Of a stretch of DNA of 64,000 bases, positions 54,237-62,217 are shown piece by piece. This DNA comes from Verrucomicrobiota bacterium. Lineage in GTDB: Bacteria > Verrucomicrobiota > Verrucomicrobiia > Chthoniobacterales > UBA10450. The stretch's first letter is position 1, and each line of letters opens with the position of its first letter. The translations under genes were made by a program, and so were the position numbers. The notes under the pieces are model-generated. The model searched no databases and had not been told where the DNA came from. It saw only the letters and a program-made list of their open reading frames with translations. The stretch covers positions 62,001 to 126,000 of the forward strand of contig QHNH01000012.1 in NCBI GenBank assembly GCA_003218375.1, in the 5' to 3' direction.

Positions 54237-54261
54237 CGGGTTAATTTCTTCCGTTGTGTAT

Positions 54262-54276
54262 TTGACTAGTCGTCTA
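54262..54276 (-). promoter_or_regulatory. Candidate TetR-type operator
   Basis: TTGACTAGTCGTCTA, on the minus strand TAGACGACTAGTCAA. The half-sites TAGAC and GTCAA also occur in the site upstream of tetR (54932-54947), with a spacer one base shorter here. Confidence 0.45.
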
Positions 54277-54301
54277 TAAAATCGGAAAAAAAAGAGAGCT
54301 T

Positions 54302-54913
54302 TTACGAAGTTGCCGGGGCGTGTCTTGCCCCTAGCACATCCAGCGCGATCTCCTTGAAATTGCGAATCAGTTCCACGTCGTTTTGAATTCGCGCCTGCGT
54401 CAATGTCCCTTGGTAGCAGGCGAACAGCGCCCTCGCCTTCGCCTTCGGATCCGGCGCACTGATTAGTCCCTGCGCATGCGCGTCCCGTATGGCCGAAACG
54501 AAATAGCTGATCTTTTGGTCGAGGATGCGGTCCACGGTATTGCGGAGCACCTGATCTTGCGTGCTGATTTCACTCCCGACCGTTAATAGGGGACAACCCA
54601 GGACCGAGCCGCATTTGCTCTGACGCTCGGCCAAACTGTCGTGGACATAATCGAAATAACGGTCGAGTCGCTCCAGGGGCGGAACGGTCGGCGAAAAGAT
54701 CCTGTCCATGTCCGAGCGTCGCTTTCTCCATTCTGCTTCCAAGGCGGCGGCAGCGAGTTCCGACTTCGACTTGAAGAAATAATAGAAGCTTCCCTTTTTC
54801 GCGCCCGCTCGATCGCAGATCGCATCAACGGAAGTGGCGCCATAGCTGTTCTCCCAAATCAAGTCCATCGCCGCATCCGTCAGGCGCTCCTTCATGTCAC
54901 TTACTCTCGGCAT
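54302..54913 (-). CDS. TetR/AcrR-family transcriptional regulator
   Basis: 203 residues. N-terminal helix-turn-helix (AAMDLIWENSYGATSVDAIC, then AGAKKGSFYYFFKSKSEL) and a helical ligand-binding part with GCPLLTVGSEISTQDQV, of the TetR_C_11-like group. It heads a run of same-strand genes: hypothetical, SDR, RND adaptor, four-helix bundle, RND permease. A regulator of the RND pump is the simplest reading. Confidence 0.9.
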   Translation of the reverse strand: MPRVSDMKERLTDAAMDLIWENSYGATSVDAICDRAGAKKGSFYYFFKSKSELAAAALEAEWRKRRSDMDRIFSPTVPPLERLDRYFDYVHDSLAERQSKCGSVLGCPLLTVGSEISTQDQVLRNTVDRILDQKISYFVSAIRDAHAQGLISAPDPKAKARALFACYQGTLTQARIQNDVELIRNFKEIALDVLGARHAPATS

Positions 54914-54931
54914 GCGCCCAAAATAATCGTC

Positions 54932-54947
54932 TAGACTGATCGGTCAA
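54932..54947 (-). promoter_or_regulatory. Candidate TetR autoregulatory operator
   Basis: TAGACTGATCGGTCAA, an imperfect dyad (TAGAC-N6-GTCAA, inner GAC/GTC symmetric) 19-34 bp upstream of the tetR start. It resembles TAGACNNNNNGTCTA sites bound by many TetR-family proteins. A related site lies before the next gene in the run. Confidence 0.5.
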
Positions 54948-55021
54948 CTATTTTTTGGACAATTTTCTGCCGGGCTGGGCTCCAGTCCCGGAAGAAGCTC
55001 ACCATGGTGCGGGCCGGAACC

Positions 55022-55291
55022 CTAATATTCGGCAAAGGCGTCGTCGGGGTAGCAATAGAGCCAGCGCTCGCCAGGCTGAGCCGACGCGATGACGGGATGG
55101 CCGATCGCGCGCGCGTGTTTGCTGGCGTGGCGATTCGGCGAGCTGTCGCAGCAAAGGGTGACGCCGCATTTCTGGCATGTCCGGAGATGAACCCAGGCCG
55201 CGCCGATTTTCTCGCACTCTTCGCACGCGAGGCGACCCGGCCGTTTGATCGATTCCACGGCTTCAATATGAGAGCATTCGCCGGCAGTCAT
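55022..55291 (-). CDS. UBP-type zinc-finger protein
   Basis: 89 residues from the ATG at 55291. A single ZnF-UBP domain: CSHIEAVESIKRP, CEECEKIGAAWVHLRTCQKC, GVTLCCDSSPNRHASKHA. Zinc ligands are the Cys/His pairs visible in these blocks. In eukaryotes this domain binds ubiquitin tails; small free bacterial versions are common and of unknown role. Not linked by strand to the Cre genes that start 116 bp away. Confidence 0.85.
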   Translation of the reverse strand: MTAGECSHIEAVESIKRPGRLACEECEKIGAAWVHLRTCQKCGVTLCCDSSPNRHASKHARAIGHPVIASAQPGERWLYCYPDDAFAEY

Positions 55292-55406
55292 TGGATCTTG
55301 TTCCGGCCATAAATGTTTCACGGATGCGGTCGAAAATCGAGCGAGACACAGAATCCGCCGTCGAAGAGGATGGCAGGCGAGGCTGGGCGCGCTAAGGTTT
55401 GGCGGG

Positions 55407-56081
55407 ATGCGAAAAATTTTGCTGGTCGAAGACGAACCCTCGATCGCCGACAATATTATTTACGCGCTGAAGACCGAGGGGTTCGCGCCGACCTGGTGCC
55501 AGACGGCGGCGGATGGCTTGCGCGCGTTTGCCGAGCACGCGTTCGCGCTCGTGATTCTCGATGTCGGCCTGCCGGACATGAACGGATTCGAGCTGTGCAA
55601 AAAGATGCGGGCCGGCTCCTTTGTGCCGATCATTTTCGTCACGGCGCGGAAGGATGAAATCGATCGCGTCGTCGGCTTGGAGATCGGCGCTGACGATTAT
55701 GTGGTGAAGCCGTTCGCGCCGCGCGAGCTGACTGCGCGGGTGAAAGCCATCCTGCGCCGCACCGAGGCGGGCGGTGCCATGCAACCGCAAACGTCCAAAC
55801 TGTTTTCGATCGATGAAGAGCGTTGCGAGATCCGTTATTGCGGCAGTCCGCTGCAACTTTCGCGCTACGAGTTTCGGCTTCTCAAGGTGCTTGTTCAAAA
55901 ACCGGGGCGCGTTTATTCGCGGGACCAACTCATGGAACTGGCTTGGGAAGAACCCGACACCGCCTTGGATCGCACTGTGGACGCGCACATCAAGACGCTT
56001 CGGGCCAAGCTCCGCGCCGTTCGCGATGACGAAGATCCCATTCGGACCCATCGCGGGCTGGGATATTCCTTGAAGGATTAA
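55407..56081 (+). CDS. creB: CreB-type response regulator
   Basis: 224 residues. Receiver domain with LLVEDEPSIADNIIYALK, Asp52 in LVILDVGLPDMNGFELC, and the switch-region KPF lysine; then an OmpR-type winged helix (LSRYEFRLLKVLVQKPGRVY, DRTVDAHIKTLRAKLR, THRGLGYSLKD). The pattern RTVD-HIKTLRAKLR and GLEIGADDYV is shared with Escherichia coli CreB. The CreC kinase starts 2 bp after the stop. In enterobacteria CreB binds TTCAC-N6-TTCAC boxes; such boxes stand before the VIT/VWA gene here. Confidence 0.92.
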   Translation: MRKILLVEDEPSIADNIIYALKTEGFAPTWCQTAADGLRAFAEHAFALVILDVGLPDMNGFELCKKMRAGSFVPIIFVTARKDEIDRVVGLEIGADDYVVKPFAPRELTARVKAILRRTEAGGAMQPQTSKLFSIDEERCEIRYCGSPLQLSRYEFRLLKVLVQKPGRVYSRDQLMELAWEEPDTALDRTVDAHIKTLRAKLRAVRDDEDPIRTHRGLGYSLKD

Positions 56082-56082
56082 C

Positions 56083-57537
56083 GTGAGCATCCGCGCGCGC
56101 ATTATCCTCACGCACCTCCTGATTGTCGGGATCGGTTTCTTTTACCTCGTGAAGAAAATCACCGACGTGAGCGAGATCAAGCCGCGCTACATGCAATCGA
56201 TCGAGGAGCCGATGGTCGATACCGCGCGGCTGCTGGCCGCCTTGCTCGAGAGCCAGAGTCCGGGTGGCAAGATCGACATCGCGCAGTTCCGCGAATCGTT
56301 TCAGCGGGCGCGGTCCCGTCCTTTCCTGGCGAAGATTTACAGCAAGGAAAAAACGGACATCGACCTCCATGTTTACGTCACCGACGCCAAAGGAATCGTG
56401 ATTTTCGATTCCAAGGGTGGACAGGCCGAGGGTCTCGATTACTCGCGGCAAAACGATGTCTGGCTCACCTTGCGCGGGAAATACGGCGCGCGCTCGACCC
56501 GCGCCGATCCCAATGATCCCACGTCCGCGGTGCTTTTCGTCGCTGCGCCGGTCATGAGCGGCGACCAGGTCGTGGGCGTGCTCACGGTTTCCAAACCGCA
56601 AAAAAGCATGGCCACGTTCATGCAGGAAACGCGGCGAAAGATTTTCGTGATGGGCGCGATCGCCGCGGCCGCAGTCGTAATTGCCGGCGCGCTTCTCTCG
56701 ATCTGGATCACGCGGCCGATCGAAAGGTTAACGCAGTACGCCCGCGCCGTCCGCGACGTGCGGCGCGCGCCGCTCCCGAAACTCGGCACGTCGGAAATCG
56801 CGACGCTCGGCCGGGCGTTCGAAGAAATGCGGGACGCCCTCGATGGCCGGAAATATATCGAGAGCTACGTCCAGACGCTGACGCACGAAATCAAAAGCCC
56901 GGTCGCTGCGATTCGCGGCGCCGCCGAACTGCTTCACGAAGAGATGCCGGCCGGACAACGGGAAAAATTTCTCGAGAACATCCAGGCTGAAACCGTACGC
57001 ATCCAGGAAATCGTCGATCGCCTGCTCCTGCTCTCGGCAGTAGAAGCGAAGAAATCGCTTGAAGATCGCAAACCGGTGGACGTAGTGGAGATCGTGCGGC
57101 GCGCAGTTGCGAGCGTCGCGGCTCAGGCGTCGGCGAAAGAGATTCAGCTGTTGGCGGAACTCCCGGCGGCGCCGGTGGTGATTTCGGCGGACGAATTCCT
57201 GATCGAGAAAGGCATCCTCAACCTGCTCCAGAACGCGATCGCATTTGCGCCGGCGGGCGGGACGGTCTCGGCTTCGCTCGCGAGTGCCGGCGATTCATGC
57301 GTGGTTCGAATCACCGACAACGGCCCCGGGATTCCTGAGTTTGCGCAGACAAAAATCTTCGAGCGCTTCTTCTCGTTGCCGCGGCCGGACACGGGAAAAA
57401 AGAGCTCTGGCCTTGGACTCGCGTTCATACGTGAGGTCGCGCTCCTTCATCGCGGCTCGGTCGAAGTGAAGAATGCGGTAGCGGGCGGCGTCGTGGCCGA
57501 ACTGATCCTGCCGCGAGGGGCCGAGGTGGTAACATAG
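56083..57537 (+). CDS. creC: CreC-type sensor histidine kinase
   Basis: 484 residues from a GTG. Membrane helices at ~5-25 and ~187-210 enclose a periplasmic CreC sensor with the family signature DYSRQNDVWLTLRGKYGARS and VLFVAAPVMSGDQVVGVL. HAMP segment, then H-box LTHEIKSP with His268, N-box NLLQNAIAFAP, and SSGLGLAFIREVALLHRG. The similarity to enterobacterial CreC runs over the whole length. CreC there responds to growth and carbon conditions; the local signal is unknown. Instead of creD, the following genes are the exosortase target, exosortase and EpsI-like protein. Confidence 0.93.
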   Translation: MSIRARIILTHLLIVGIGFFYLVKKITDVSEIKPRYMQSIEEPMVDTARLLAALLESQSPGGKIDIAQFRESFQRARSRPFLAKIYSKEKTDIDLHVYVTDAKGIVIFDSKGGQAEGLDYSRQNDVWLTLRGKYGARSTRADPNDPTSAVLFVAAPVMSGDQVVGVLTVSKPQKSMATFMQETRRKIFVMGAIAAAAVVIAGALLSIWITRPIERLTQYARAVRDVRRAPLPKLGTSEIATLGRAFEEMRDALDGRKYIESYVQTLTHEIKSPVAAIRGAAELLHEEMPAGQREKFLENIQAETVRIQEIVDRLLLLSAVEAKKSLEDRKPVDVVEIVRRAVASVAAQASAKEIQLLAELPAAPVVISADEFLIEKGILNLLQNAIAFAPAGGTVSASLASAGDSCVVRITDNGPGIPEFAQTKIFERFFSLPRPDTGKKSSGLGLAFIREVALLHRGSVEVKNAVAGGVVAELILPRGAEVVT

Positions 57538-57546
57538 GCTTGTAGC

Positions 57547-57621
57547 CTGTGCGCCCAGCGGAGTTTTACTCCGCTGCAAAGCGAATCCGAACAGCGGATA
57601 GCATATCCGCTGGGCGCACAG
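57547..57621. repeat. Inverted repeat with two internal hairpins, between creC and the VIT/VWA gene
   Basis: Outer arms CTGTGCGCCCAGCGGA (57547-57562) and TCCGCTGGGCGCACAG (57606-57621) are perfect 16-bp inverted repeats; inside are AGCGGAGTTTTACTCCGCT and AGCGGATAGCATATCCGCT, each a hairpin by itself. A REP-like mobile palindrome; it may also act as a terminator or mRNA stabiliser after creC. Confidence 0.7.
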
Positions 57622-57650
57622 ACTGGAAGTCTATGTTCCGCCGATCGTCA

Positions 57651-57694
57651 GTTTTCACGTCGATTTCACATCGGCTTCAAAATGTTTTCACACG
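57651..57694 (+). promoter_or_regulatory. Four tandem 11-bp CreB-like boxes
   Basis: Units GTTTTCACGTC, GATTTCACATC, GGCTTCAAAAT and GTTTTCACACG follow with an exact 11-bp period, so TTCAC (or TTCAA in unit 3) recurs at 57654, 57665, 57676 and 57687. The first two make TTCAC-N6-TTCAC, the known CreB recognition sequence. They end 19 bp before the start codon of the VIT/VWA gene, directly behind creBC. Confidence 0.85.
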
Positions 57695-57713
57695 CGGTCG
57701 CGACACTCGCGGC

Positions 57714-59720
57714 ATGAAAACAAAAACAACCCTGGTCGCGCTGGTGCTCGCGCTCTCGCCGATCAGTCGAATCTCAGCGAGCGAATCCGGCGCTACCGCC
57801 GACAAAACCTTGTCGCCCTACTTCCACGTCAAAGGCGGCGAAAGCAGTGCCGACGTGATGCCGCTCAAATCCACCAACGTCCGGGCCACAATCGCCGGTG
57901 TTATCGCCGATGTCTGCGTGACCCAGACTTACTCGAACGCGGGCGGCGTTCCTTTGGAAGCGACCTACGTGTTTCCGGGATCGACCCGGTCGGCCGTCTA
58001 TGGAATGCAGATGAAGATCGGCGACCATCTGCTGAAGGCGAAAGTCGAGCCGCGCCAGGAAGCGCGGCACACCTACGAAAAGGCGAAAACGGAAGGCAAG
58101 AGCGCGTCCCTCCTCGAACAGCATCGGCCGAACGTTTTCCAGATGAACGTCGCCAACATCATGCCGGGCGATACCGTGGAAGTGGAATTGCGTTACACCG
58201 AGCTGCTGGTTCCTGAAGGCGGCGAATATCAGTTCGTTTACCCGACGGTCGTAGGACCGCGCTATTCGAACCAGCCCGAGTCGACCACCCCGGAAACCGA
58301 CAGATGGGTCAAGAATCCGTATCTCGTGAAAGGCGAAAAGTCGCCGTCCACCTTTGGACTCGCGGTCGAGATCGCGGCCGGGATGCCGCTTCTGGATTTG
58401 CGATGTGAAACCCATTCCGTGAAGCCGGAGTTCCGCGACCCGGCCCGGGCGACGATCACCCTCGAGCCCGCCGATGCCACCGCGAACAATCGCGATTTCA
58501 TCCTCAAGTATCGTCTTGCGGATTCGAAGATTGAGTCCGGCCTGTTGTTGAGCAAAGGCGAGAAGGAAAACTTTTTCCTGCTCACCGTTCAACCGCCGAA
58601 GCGAACCGCGCCGGTCGCGCTCCCGCCGCGCGACTACATCTTTGTCGTGGACGTTTCCGGGTCGATGCGCGGTTTCCCGCTTCAGACCGCCAAGAGCCTG
58701 ATCCGGCAATTGCTCGCGACCCTCAAGCCTAACGACACGTTCAACGTCGTCCTGTTCTCCGGCGGTTCGAGAGTGCTGTCCCCGAACGAGGTTTCGGCGA
58801 CGAAGGACAACCTTTCCCACGCCCTCGCGATCATCGATCAGGAGCAGGGCGGCGGTGGGACCGAGCTTTTGCCCGCGCTCAAGGAAGCGCTCGCGTTGCC
58901 GGCTTCGAATGAGGCAGCCCGCAGCGTCGTCGTCATCACGGATGGTTATGTGGAATGCGAGGCGCAGGCTTTCGATCTCATCCGCAACAATCTCAACCGC
59001 GCGAACCTGTTCGCGTTTGGAATCGGGTCGTCGGTGAACCGCCACCTGATCGAGGGCATGGCGCGAGCCGGACAAGGCGAACCTTTCGTCATCACAAAGC
59101 CCGATGACGCGGAAAACGAGGTGCGCAAATTCCGCGATTACGTCGGCTCGCCGTTGCTGACCCACATCGCCGTCGATTTCGGGGGACTCGATGTCTACGA
59201 CGTCGAACCGCGCGCGGTGCCCGATCTCCTGGCGGACAGGCCGGCCGTGATCTTCGGTAAATGGAAAGGCGCGGCCACCGGCGCCATCTCGCTCCGCGGC
59301 AAAACCGGCGCCGGGGATTTCACCGCGCAATTCCCGCTCGCGGAGGCACGATCGATTGAGCGGAGCAACGCGTTAACCTACCTTTGGGCGCGAGCCCGGA
59401 TCGCGTCCCTCGCCGATTACAGCGCGCTGGGCGCGGCGGACGAGCGAGTGAAGGAGGTAACGAACCTTGGCCTGACCTACAATCTACTGACCGCTTACAC
59501 TTCGTTCGTCGCGGTTGACGACGTCGTGCGTAATCCGGGCGGCAACGCGCAGACGGTGAAACAGCCTTTGCCAATGCCGGCAGGCGTGGAGAACAGCGCG
59601 GTCGGAACGCCGATCCAAACTACGCCTGAGCCCGGGACTTGGGCGCTGCTCACGGTGGTCGCCGTTGTGCTGGGCGCTCGCCTTTATCGCTCGAGGAAAA
59701 TCAAATGCGCCTCCGCCTGA
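57714..59720 (+). CDS. VIT + VWA domain secreted protein with a PEP-CTERM sorting signal
   Basis: 668 residues from the ATG at 57714, the only start giving the signal peptide (TTLVALVLALSPISRISA). A VIT domain (~45-165, with VTQTYSNAGGVPLEATYVFP) and a VWA domain (~305-480) with an intact MIDAS, DVSGSMRG (Asp313). The tail (638-668) is a PEP-CTERM signal: PEPGTWALL, a hydrophobic stretch, and RSRK at the end. The protein should be exported, cut and anchored by the exosortase encoded next, whose start overlaps this gene by 16 bp. Four CreB-like boxes stand directly upstream. VIT+VWA proteins resemble inter-alpha-trypsin inhibitor heavy chains and bind other proteins; the ligand is unknown. No Shine-Dalgarno site is obvious. 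Confidence 0.93.
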   Translation: MKTKTTLVALVLALSPISRISASESGATADKTLSPYFHVKGGESSADVMPLKSTNVRATIAGVIADVCVTQTYSNAGGVPLEATYVFPGSTRSAVYGMQMKIGDHLLKAKVEPRQEARHTYEKAKTEGKSASLLEQHRPNVFQMNVANIMPGDTVEVELRYTELLVPEGGEYQFVYPTVVGPRYSNQPESTTPETDRWVKNPYLVKGEKSPSTFGLAVEIAAGMPLLDLRCETHSVKPEFRDPARATITLEPADATANNRDFILKYRLADSKIESGLLLSKGEKENFFLLTVQPPKRTAPVALPPRDYIFVVDVSGSMRGFPLQTAKSLIRQLLATLKPNDTFNVVLFSGGSRVLSPNEVSATKDNLSHALAIIDQEQGGGGTELLPALKEALALPASNEAARSVVVITDGYVECEAQAFDLIRNNLNRANLFAFGIGSSVNRHLIEGMARAGQGEPFVITKPDDAENEVRKFRDYVGSPLLTHIAVDFGGLDVYDVEPRAVPDLLADRPAVIFGKWKGAATGAISLRGKTGAGDFTAQFPLAEARSIERSNALTYLWARARIASLADYSALGAADERVKEVTNLGLTYNLLTAYTSFVAVDDVVRNPGGNAQTVKQPLPMPAGVENSAVGTPIQTTPEPGTWALLTVVAVVLGARLYRSRKIKCASA

Positions 59721-60493
59721 TCGCTTCGCCGCGAGTGCCACTCGTCGCATTGGCGATCGCGCTCTGGCCGGTGTGGCGCTGGTATGCGCTGCGCACCTGC
59801 GATGGCAGCGATGAGCCCTACGGCCTCATCGCGCTGGCGACGTTGGCCGTTGTCCTGGTGCGAAATGGAATGGAATTGCCGCGCAGCGAAAAACGAATCG
59901 TGTGCGCGGCGATCCTCCTCGGCGTTTATGCGCTGCTCTTCCCGATTATGTCGCCGCTGCCACGCGCTCTCCTGGCGGTGGCGGCGGTGGCGACACTCGT
60001 GTTTCGCCGGCAGAATCTTGTCGCGAACGCGGCCCTGCTCGGTCTTTCGTTGCCGGTGGTGGCGACCGTGCAGTTCTATCTTGGTTATCCGCTGCGCGTC
60101 GTCGCGGCGGAAGCTTCGGTCGTCACGTTGCGCGCGCTGGATTTTGCGGTCACGCGCGAGGGGACCCTGCTGCATTGGCGCGGCGAAACCATCATGGTGG
60201 ATGCACCCTGCGGCGGGGTGCGGATGCTGTGGTTCGGTATTTACCTTGCCGCCGCGCTCGCCGTCTTCAGCCAGCTCGGCAATCGCCGGAGTCTGTTCGC
60301 GCTCATCGCCGCGGTGTTCCTGGTAGTCGGCGCCAACATGGTTCGCGCGACGGCGCTTTTTTTTAAGGAAGCGCGCATCGTTGCTTTGCCGGATTGGACG
60401 CACACCGGAGTGGGCGTCGTGCTCTTCGCGGGCGCCATTTTCATCCTTGTCCGCCTAACGACTGGTAGAACGCCATGGCAATCCGCGACCTGA
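59705..60493 (+). CDS. Exosortase (PEP-CTERM transpeptidase-like integral membrane protease)
   Basis: 262 residues with about eight membrane helices. The three active-site residues are present in the right order and context: Cys169 in DAPCGGVRMLW, Arg214 in ANMVRATALFF, His233 in DWTHTGVG. Exosortases cleave PEP-CTERM tails and attach the protein at the surface. The gene overlaps the VIT/VWA gene by 16 bp and the EpsI-like gene by 19 bp, so the three are made together. No polysaccharide genes surround it, and the VIT/VWA protein is the only PEP-CTERM protein I see, so it appears to serve one substrate. Confidence 0.9.
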   Translation: MRLRLIASPRVPLVALAIALWPVWRWYALRTCDGSDEPYGLIALATLAVVLVRNGMELPRSEKRIVCAAILLGVYALLFPIMSPLPRALLAVAAVATLVFRRQNLVANAALLGLSLPVVATVQFYLGYPLRVVAAEASVVTLRALDFAVTREGTLLHWRGETIMVDAPCGGVRMLWFGIYLAAALAVFSQLGNRRSLFALIAAVFLVVGANMVRATALFFKEARIVALPDWTHTGVGVVLFAGAIFILVRLTTGRTPWQSAT

Positions 60494-61014
60494 TCATTCG
60501 CGCCACTTTCCTGGCGATCTGCGTGGTTACGGCCCTGGTGCCGTCGCGAGCGCTAAATCGCCAGACGTTCTCCGGCCCCCTGCCGGATTGGCCACAAGAT
60601 TGGGAAGGCGCGCAGCTCCAGCAGATTCCCTTGAGCGATCGCGACCAGAAGTTCAACGAAAACTTTCCCGGCCGGATCGCGAAGTTTACCGATGGCCAGC
60701 GCGAAATAATCTTTCGTTGGGTCACGACGGCGAGCCGGCAGCTGCATTCCAGCGCCGATTGTTTCCGCGGCGCCGGCTTTGCGGTGACACCGCATCCGGC
60801 GATTCGCGATGAGAGCGGACAACGCTGGAGCTGCTTTCTCGCGGCTCGTGGCGAGCACCGGCTTCTCGTTCGCGAACGAATCGCCGACCAGCACGGCCAG
60901 GAATGGACCGACGTGTCGGCCTGGTTTTGGAGCGCGGCGCTTCAACGGACACAAGGCCCGTGGTTGAGCGTTACAATTGTGGAAACGGAGGTCGGAAGTC
61001 AGATGACGAATTAA
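60475..61014 (+). CDS. EpsI-like exosortase-associated protein
   Basis: 179 residues. One N-terminal membrane anchor (LIIRATFLAICVVTALVPSRA) and a periplasmic domain with the key motif LHSSADCFRGAGF (His91, Cys96), the counterpart of H-S-P-x-x-C-L-P-G-x-G-W in EpsI proteins (DUF3485). EpsI often accompanies exosortases, as a separate gene or fused C-terminal domain. Start lies inside the exosortase gene. The last ~8 codons (ETEVGSQMTN) come from a GAGGTCG heptad array, so the C-terminus was altered by the repeat. Confidence 0.8.
   Translation: MAIRDLIIRATFLAICVVTALVPSRALNRQTFSGPLPDWPQDWEGAQLQQIPLSDRDQKFNENFPGRIAKFTDGQREIIFRWVTTASRQLHSSADCFRGAGFAVTPHPAIRDESGQRWSCFLAARGEHRLLVRERIADQHGQEWTDVSAWFWSAALQRTQGPWLSVTIVETEVGSQMTN
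60988..61008. repeat. GAGGTCG heptad array at the end of the EpsI-like gene
   Basis: GAGGTCG, GAAGTCA, GATGACG with 7-bp period, coding in frame for the last residues of the EpsI-like protein. Confidence 0.6.
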
Positions 61015-61062
61015 CGATGCGCCAACGCTTTTCCGTCCTCGCCATCTGGGTAAATTCCACGG

Positions 61063-62163
61063 GTGTCACGATCGCGAATAGCGCGGAAGGAGAAGGATGA
61101 GGCATTCGATCGCCGAATTGTGCGGATCGAGCAGGAGCGCTTGCGCGAGTGCGCGGCGGCCGAATGCACGAGCGCGAAGGCGCGTCTGGAAGGGGCGCGC
61201 CGGCAATGGCATCACTTCGAGCGGAAGGACAAGCCGGCCTTTGTTCGTTGGCGGGCCCGGGAGTTTGGCACGCTGCTGAGCAAAGCGCGCGAAGTCGAGA
61301 CGCAGATTCGTGACGCCCAGACCCTGGTCCACGAAGTGGAAATGGAAATGCGCCGCGGTTTCCAGGATGCGCATAGCGCTTACCAACGGGTAATGTTTCG
61401 ACGGGAAAATCCTACGGCCGGGCCGGACGATGAAGATGCCGCAGGTCCGCGCGAAGGAAATAGCGAGGCGGGGAAGCTGAGTGATTTCGAAAAGGAAACG
61501 CTTTTCCAGGAATGGGTGAAACGATCGCTCGGCACGAATCCGGACAAGATGGACGATGAGGCTTACTTGACCACCTTCGAGGCTTTCAAGTCCCACATGT
61601 TTCGCGGGGCGCCGGAAGAACCTCGAGCCCGAAATGTTCAAAGACGAACCGCACAGAAGCGGATCGAGATAGAAGAAGAGGAAGAGGAAGCGGAAGAGGC
61701 GAGGGATGCACGGGTGAAAGCGCTTTACCGCATCCTGGTCAGGCGACTTCATCCGGACCTGCGCGACGATGCGAGCGTCGGAGTCTCCGCTCTTTGGCAC
61801 GAAGTCCAGGAAGCGTACGCCGCCGGCGATGTGGCCCATTTGGAAATTCTGCTCGCGCTCATCGACATCGAATCGAATGGGACCGGCGCGCAGACCAGTG
61901 TGAGCCAGATGCGCGCAACCCTCGCGGAATTGGAACGAGCAACGCGCGCGCTGGAGAAGAGCCTGCTGGAAGCGGAAGGGGAAGATGCCTGGGATTTCGC
62001 ACAAAGCGGCCCGAACGGCGATCTGCGGCTGCGCGTAGAGCGCCAACTGAAGTCCGACCTCGCGCAACGCAGTTTGCGCCTCGATGTTCTTACGAAAACG
62101 ATCGCGGGCTGGAAGCAGGGTCCGATTGCGAACCGCAAGGTAATGACGTCGCGCTTCCGTTAG
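61063..62163 (+). CDS. Coiled-coil protein with a divergent J-domain
   Basis: 366 residues from a GTG at 61063 (49 bp after the EpsI-like gene; a later start is possible). The first ~110 residues are a charged long coiled coil (RIEQERLRECAAAECTSAKA). A Glu-rich stretch (~205-215) leads into a J-like segment: VKALYRILVRRLHPDL with the HPD tripeptide at 230-232, then EVQEAYAAGDVAHLEILLAL. J-domains stimulate Hsp70 ATPase, so this may be a DnaK co-chaperone. The C-terminus is another coiled coil. Relation to the exosortase genes is not evident. Confidence 0.65.
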   Translation: MSRSRIARKEKDEAFDRRIVRIEQERLRECAAAECTSAKARLEGARRQWHHFERKDKPAFVRWRAREFGTLLSKAREVETQIRDAQTLVHEVEMEMRRGFQDAHSAYQRVMFRRENPTAGPDDEDAAGPREGNSEAGKLSDFEKETLFQEWVKRSLGTNPDKMDDEAYLTTFEAFKSHMFRGAPEEPRARNVQRRTAQKRIEIEEEEEEAEEARDARVKALYRILVRRLHPDLRDDASVGVSALWHEVQEAYAAGDVAHLEILLALIDIESNGTGAQTSVSQMRATLAELERATRALEKSLLEAEGEDAWDFAQSGPNGDLRLRVERQLKSDLAQRSLRLDVLTKTIAGWKQGPIANRKVMTSRFR

Positions 62164-62217
62164 GCGCGAATAAGAACAGGTGCGATCCGCGCATAAACGA
62201 CGATAGTCCCGGCTCTC

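Noticed and set aside
57549-57713. Extending the VIT/VWA protein upstream to a start at 57549
   Set aside because: The extra 55 codons are the inverted repeat and the CreB boxes. The signal peptide begins at 57714.
57774-59330. 518-codon minus-strand open frame opposite the VIT/VWA gene
   Set aside because: Shadow of the VIT/VWA coding strand; no start signals and no recognisable domain.
59639-61014. A larger exopolysaccharide (EPS) locus around the exosortase
   Set aside because: No glycosyltransferase, polymerase or other EPS gene lies on either side; only the creBC pair and the VIT/VWA target are linked.
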